Notes under the pieces: generated by a model
Told to the model about the DNA's origin: nothing
Database searches by the model: none
The model's input: only the letters and a program-made list of their open reading frames with translations
Shown here: piece by piece, positions 60,399-64,000 of the stretch
How positions within the stretch are numbered: the stretch's first letter is position 1
How the letters are laid out: each line of letters starts with the position of its first letter
Source: Calliopsis andreniformis
Lineage: Eukaryota; Arthropoda; Insecta; Hymenoptera; Andrenidae
Direction of reading: 5' to 3'
NCBI RefSeq assembly: GCF_051401765.1
Contig: NW_027480432.1
Coordinates: forward strand, 11,612,501 to 11,676,500
Length of the DNA stretch: 64,000 nucleotides
Position numbers and translations under genes: made by a program

Positions 60399-60762
60399 CA
60401 GGCTTCGGAATTAACTGCTCTTTTCGACCGATTTTCAAAGACGACGCCTCCTTTCTCCTCGCACGTCACTTCTCTCCGCGGCAGCCCTAGTGCTCGGAAG
60501 ACCTCAGGCGCGTGCCACAAAAATCGCGCATGGCGCATTTGGGCAACGACACTCATATCAATAGATTTCCACATCACCTATGAGGTACTATTGTTGATGC
60601 GTTTTTGTTTTGTCAGTGGTATCCCCTGACACGCGATTCTTGTGGCACGCGCCTGAGGCCTTCCGAGCACTAGGGCCGCTGTGGAGAGAAGTGACGTGCG
60701 AGGGAAAAAGGAGGCGTCGCCTTCGAAAATCGGCCGAAAAGAGCAGTTAATTCCGAAGCCTG
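60399..60762. mobile_element. hAT-like fold-back MITE inside the LTR
   Basis: CAGGCTTCGGAATTAACTGC opens an arm of about 130 bp whose inverse closes the element at 60762; the arms are near identical throughout (GACGCCTCCTTT, CTCGCACGTCACTTCTCTCC, AGTGCTCGGAAG, CTCAGGCGCGTGCCAC). GCCTAGAT lies on both sides (60391-60398, 60763-60770): an 8-bp duplication as made by hAT transposases. The centre is about 110 bp. Very similar arms suggest a young insertion. Confidence 0.85.
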
Positions 60763-60917
60763 GCCTAGATCGATAGCCAATCGATTCGACTGGTCAACGC
60801 CCGAAAACGAGTTGACACCCCTGCACGCGTATCTCGGAGGGGATGAAACCGGAGGAGGAAGCGGACTCCAGAAGTAGTCTCAAAGTCGTTGTCTAAGAGT
60901 CGTCGTCAAAAAAGCAT

Positions 60918-61069
60918 CGAAGAGAATCGTCTCAAGTTCGTATTAAGACAGTCGTCTAAAAATCTACGGTCGTTTAAAACTAATTACTCAAATTTAATTA
61001 GGCGAGTAATCTCCGGATCCCGAACACGGCTTACAACCGTGAAGATTTGTATCAATTCGCGATGCGACA
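60918..61069 (+). repeat. Duplicated LTR end (copy in 5' LTR)
   Basis: Shares CGAAGAGAATCGTCTCAAGT, TAATTAGGCGAGTAATCTC and GAAGATTTGTATCAATTCGC with 62261-62394. It has 18 extra bases near 60955-60975, bracketed by CGTCTAAAA and CGTTTAAAA, so the difference is probably a slippage deletion in the other copy or a duplication here. Confidence 0.85.
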
Positions 61070-61074
61070 TTTTT

Positions 61075-61091
61075 TGGTCCTTCGAGCCGGA
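61075..61091 (+). other. Primer-binding site, tRNA-Tyr
   Basis: TGGTCCTTCGAGCCGGA is the exact complement of the animal tRNA-Tyr 3' end (TCCGGCTCGAAGGACCA, including CCA). It starts five bases after the LTR end. This fixes the + orientation of the element and the LTR border. Confidence 0.85.
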
Positions 61092-61406
61092 TAGTGAACT
61101 GTGGGTGGTCAGTGCGTTCGAAACGATACTCCACCGAGCTATCCAAAGAGAAAAAGAACTGTGAGAAGACGCCTGTTCGTTCGAGGCTCAACCAAGGGAT
61201 CGAGACTTGGAAACGGTGCGGCTAACCCACGACGAGAGGAACGTCAACAACGGATCATCGACGATCACCAACGGTCAGCAACGAGTCATGGACGACATCC
61301 GGATCAGAGACGACTTCTGGACTCGGCTCCATCAAAGGTAGGCTCGTTACAGTCAGAGATTGCCGATTATTCCTATTCATATCCTTCCTAGTTCGTCTCG
61401 ATAAAC

Positions 61407-62429
61407 ATGTCGGTAGTAAAAGATACGAACCCAAACGCTTCCGCGGCTATTGAGGGCAGAATTAAGGACTTGAAACTGAAGCGACGGACGTTCAAGAGTC
61501 AAGTCACCATGTTTACGAATTATGTAGATGCGTTCAACGATAGTGAAACGGAACGGATTAAACTTGCGGACCGCATAGTACGAATAAGGAATCAATTCGA
61601 AACGTTCAATAGAATCCAAGATGAACTCGGTAGAATCGAGGATTACGACGAGGCCGAAAATGAGCGAAACGCTACCACCGACAATTACGATGACGTGATG
61701 GCTAGAGCCACAGTAGTGGTCAATAGATTCGCGAGTAACACGACTTCATTCAAACCTTCTGAACCTTCAACTTCCACGAGCTGCAACGGCGCGAATTGTA
61801 ATCAAACATCTGTATCGTCCTTTTCGTTGCCCTTTCATTTGCCGAAAATGGACTTGCCAAAATTTGACGGACGTATCGAAAATTGGCTTACGTTTAAGGA
61901 CGCGGTTAATAATCTCATTCATTTACAACCGGGATTGGGCAAGATTCAAAAATTACAATATTTGAGATTGTCATTATCGGGTAAAGCAGAAACTGCGATC
62001 AGCGCCTTTACGATTTCGAACGAAAATTATTCGGCAGCGTGGAAACATTTAACCGAAATGTACGATAACCGACGTGCACTCGTATTACGACACGCTGTGC
62101 TACTTCGGGATACACCAGCGATGCCTGATAATTCATCTGATTCGGTACGAGACCTCGTGAATCACGTCCAATTACATACAAGATCATTGCAAGCACTCGG
62201 TCGCAATTGGGAAAATATAGCGAATGATATAATCACTAGCATCGTGGTCTCGAAAATGAGCGAAGAGAATCGTCTCAAGTTCGTATTAAGACAGTCCTCT
62301 AAAACTAATTACTCAGATTTAATTAGGCGAGTAATCTCAGGATCGCGAACACGGCTTACAACCGTGAAGATTTGTATCAATTCGCGACGCGACAGTCGGT
62401 ATCTAATTTGTAAATCATTAAATATGTGA
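61407..62429 (+). CDS. BEL/Pao gag-like ORF, truncated and fused to LTR
   Basis: 340-codon frame. Residues 1-100 are charged and helical (KLADRIVRIRNQFETFNRIQ); 140-285 match the gag DUF1759 region of BEL/Pao elements: LPKMDLPKFDGRIENWLTFK, then KIQKLQYLRLSLSGKAE, NENYSAAWKHLTEMYDNRR. In a full element zinc knuckles and protease follow. Here residues from about 286 are encoded by the 3' LTR remnant and the last 11 or so by flanking DNA, so the C-terminus is not genuine gag. The frame is open through the junction, which may be chance. No sign of function can be read from the sequence. Confidence 0.8.
   Translation: MSVVKDTNPNASAAIEGRIKDLKLKRRTFKSQVTMFTNYVDAFNDSETERIKLADRIVRIRNQFETFNRIQDELGRIEDYDEAENERNATTDNYDDVMARATVVVNRFASNTTSFKPSEPSTSTSCNGANCNQTSVSSFSLPFHLPKMDLPKFDGRIENWLTFKDAVNNLIHLQPGLGKIQKLQYLRLSLSGKAETAISAFTISNENYSAAWKHLTEMYDNRRALVLRHAVLLRDTPAMPDNSSDSVRDLVNHVQLHTRSLQALGRNWENIANDIITSIVVSKMSEENRLKFVLRQSSKTNYSDLIRRVISGSRTRLTTVKICINSRRDSRYLICKSLNM
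62261..62394 (+). repeat. 3' LTR remnant
   Basis: The last 134 bp of the LTR only, joined directly to gag at 62260/62261. The flank after 62394 is unrelated to the primer site region, as expected for a right-hand LTR. Confidence 0.8.
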
Positions 62430-63598
62430 AACTGACAAATCTAAGCATGATCTATCAGCTCACTTTCCCTCTTTCCTTCCACTACACACTTCTAAGATAA
62501 GTTTAATCCAGGTGTGCTTTAGCACTTTAGAAAAACAAGTACCCTTAAAGTCGATCTCCGCCGTTCGAGACGACCGTTCGTTTAGTTAGGACGTAACAAG
62601 TATATGCGAAACAGTTGCTACGAAATAAAAATTTAGTTATTGATAAGATATCTACTGTAATTTCCAACGAAGCGAACACAGCAGGATGAACGAATTTTAT
62701 GGAAAATCGTAGATGTAATAAATGAATATAAACTGATTACATAGGAAAAACTTACAGATAATGAGTCTCTGAGTCCATAATATAATCAGTTCGGTTAAAA
62801 CATACAACGTCTTTACAGATGAAGAATGATCTTATGAGTTGAGAAGAGCAAATAAAGCAAAACGTACAAAATTTGATAAATATGCCACCATCGATCAAAA
62901 AACACATATCGTAACAACTGCCAACAAGTAAAAATACATCTCCAAGAATAGACTTTGGTAGCAACCATTCAATATCAATGGAATAATTTTGTATTTAAAA
63001 GATTTTTTATAAGATTAGATAAAGAAAGATCACAAAGGGCCTAGCAAGATAAGGGGGTCAAAAGTGCCCTTGAGCCGATTTTAATCGGGTTCGTGGCATT
63101 CGATAGGGTATCAAAAGAAAACATTCTGTTTTTGCCCCATTTTCCCTATTTAACAGAATGCAAAAATTTTGAACAAAATTCTATAATATGGATGATATGG
63201 TGGTACATGTTGGAGAATTTTTTTAGATTTTTCGGTTGCGAATGCTAAGCATAAAAAATGAAAAACTGAAAAAAATACTGAAAAATGCAGATTTTGTAGT
63301 GAAGTTTAAAAATAACCACTTTTTTATTTTTACAGTAACAACATAATTGAACGACTATTATTCTCAATTTTTTCAGATTTTTTGACAGGGTGCGCCGTTG
63401 TTAAAACAATCAAAAACCGAATAAATAAATACATTTGATTTTTACATCATCTTTACACAGTAAGTGTATTATGTGATTTTTAACATTTTACGTTGTAAAG
63501 AATAATGAATAAGTATGAGAATTTTTTAAATGGCTCAATTAAATGATACATGCGGATTCATATTCTGGAAAATCAGCCACTTTTTCAACAGTCGCCGT
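62395..63598. other. AT-rich DNA between two retroelements
   Basis: No gene. A block at 63035-63125 (GGGGGTCAAAAGTGCCCTTG, GGGTATCAAAAGAAAACAT) looks like a dispersed repeat. GCGCCGTTGTTAA (63384-63396) resembles GTCGCCGTTGTTAAG at the start of the next LTR (63591-), which may mean the LTR sits in a copy of a repeated sequence. Confidence 0.5.
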
Positions 63599-63968
63599 TG
63601 TTAAGCGATCCATCCTGCATTCTTCCCTGCCGCCTGAGCGTCACCACTAAGGATAAGGAGACGTACCCTTAAAGTGCTTGGTACTGTCGACCGCATCCCT
63701 CCGATTATCTCGTCTGGGCAATTAGGAGCATCCCTTAGTTCCCGCCAAAATTCCAAACCACCCACAACGACACCACTTGAAGGGTATAAAACCCGAAGCA
63801 ACCTAGGCCTCGCTCTTCTATACCTAATCTGGACACCGAACGCAACGTATCTTTAGTCGCGACCCAGTGCGTACTTGTCTCTTTGTAAAAACGCCTATCT
63901 TTCAATAAATATTTGTTACGTGCGATCAGTGAGTCTTCGTGAAGACAACCCTTTTCCACTTCGTAACA
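63599..63968 (+). mobile_element. LTR of a second LTR retrotransposon, running off the window
   Basis: 370 bp from TGTTA to TAACA, i.e. perfect 5-bp inverted ends with TG...CA. It carries TATAAAA (63785-63791) and AATAAA (63904-63909) in the order expected of U3-R-U5. A primer site follows, so this is a 5' LTR in + orientation. Minus-strand frames over it are spurious. The class cannot be set without the internal region; a Ty3/Gypsy-type element is a reasonable guess. Confidence 0.75.
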
Positions 63969-63971
63969 CCG

Positions 63972-63989
63972 TGGCGCAGTGAGTAAAGT
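63972..63989 (+). other. Primer-binding site
   Basis: TGGCGCAGTGAGTAAAGT begins three bases after the LTR end. TGGCGCAGT is a start seen in Ty3/Gypsy-type insect elements. I did not match it to a specific tRNA. Confidence 0.5.
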
Positions 63990-64000
63990 GTCTGACGAGG

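Larger units (their letters stand above)
60031..61069 (+). repeat. 5' LTR of the BEL element
   Basis: Contains TATAAAAC (60140-60147) and AATAAA (60183-60188), and is followed by the primer site. Its last 152 bp (60918-61069) recur at 62261-62394. It includes a 364-bp MITE; without it and one target copy the LTR would be about 670 bp. Right end firm, left end uncertain. Confidence 0.6.
60031..62394 (+). mobile_element. BEL/Pao LTR retrotransposon, internally deleted
   Basis: Order: 5' LTR (ends 61069 with GCGACA), five T bases, primer site, leader, gag (61407-), then the last 134 bp of a 3' LTR ending at 62394 with the same GCGACA. Everything from gag to the 3' LTR (protease, reverse transcriptase, RNase H, integrase) is absent. 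The left border is uncertain; TGTCACAC at 60031 would give matching TGTC...GACA ends, and TGTCAGATG at about 60059 is an alternative. No target duplication could be confirmed next to GTCGG at 62395. Confidence 0.75.

Noticed and set aside
60889..61164. 91-codon frame as a protein related to the end of gag
   Set aside because: The similarity to the gag ORF end arises because both are the same duplicated LTR end, not coding sequence.
63601..63959. Frames on the minus strand at the window end
   Set aside because: They lie within the LTR (TATA box, poly(A) signal, TG...CA ends), read against its orientation.

Overview
The window is an AT-rich stretch of insect nuclear DNA, most likely hymenopteran. 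This is inferred from spliced genes with GT-AG introns, two conserved arthropod-type proteins and the mix of BEL/Pao, Jockey, Tc1, pogo/Tigger, piggyBac-like and hAT-like elements; the exact lineage is a guess. Nothing prokaryotic is present.

Two protein-coding genes can be supported. (1) A paired-like homeobox gene of the Prop1/UNC-42 family lies on the + strand. Five coding exons are visible (12922-13049, 18877-18984, 29680-29862, 34895-34994, 46079-46185); all reading frames and splice sites agree and the last exon ends in a stop. The first visible exon opens in the middle of a codon, so at least one 5' coding exon is missing from this model and lies upstream, inside or outside the window. 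(2) A complete five-exon gene for the spliceosomal cyclophilin PPIL1 lies on the - strand (58573 down to 55973). The two genes are convergent.

Almost everything else is intronic or intergenic DNA rich in small mobile elements. I see at least three dispersed fold-back (inverted repeat) families: family A, about 400-500 bp with internal 35-bp tandem units; family B, about 330-400 bp, starting ACA-GGTGT-like; family C, about 110-150 bp, with CRE-like palindromes. There are also several single long inverted repeats, piggyBac-like MITEs at TTAA sites, a pogo-type mini-element, a hAT MITE with a perfect 8-bp target duplication, a Tc1 element with about 190-bp inverted repeats and a broken DD34E transposase, a decayed pogo/Tigger transposase, a mariner-type transposase relic and a 5'-truncated Jockey LINE.

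The right end (59.5-64.0 kb) is GC-richer and is a retrotransposon cluster. It holds a BEL/Pao element primed by tRNA-Tyr whose gag runs straight into the remains of its 3' LTR (large internal deletion), a hAT-like fold-back MITE within the region assigned to its 5' LTR, a possible second element in the opposite orientation, and at the very end a 370-bp LTR plus primer-binding site of another LTR retrotransposon that continues beyond the window.

Other points worth a look are a near-perfect 21-bp-stem hairpin 1.25 kb downstream of the homeobox stop codon and a CCAAT/CRE cluster inside the large homeobox intron. No wholly new biological system is evident; the most interesting material is the fold-back element families and the nested retrotransposon cluster.
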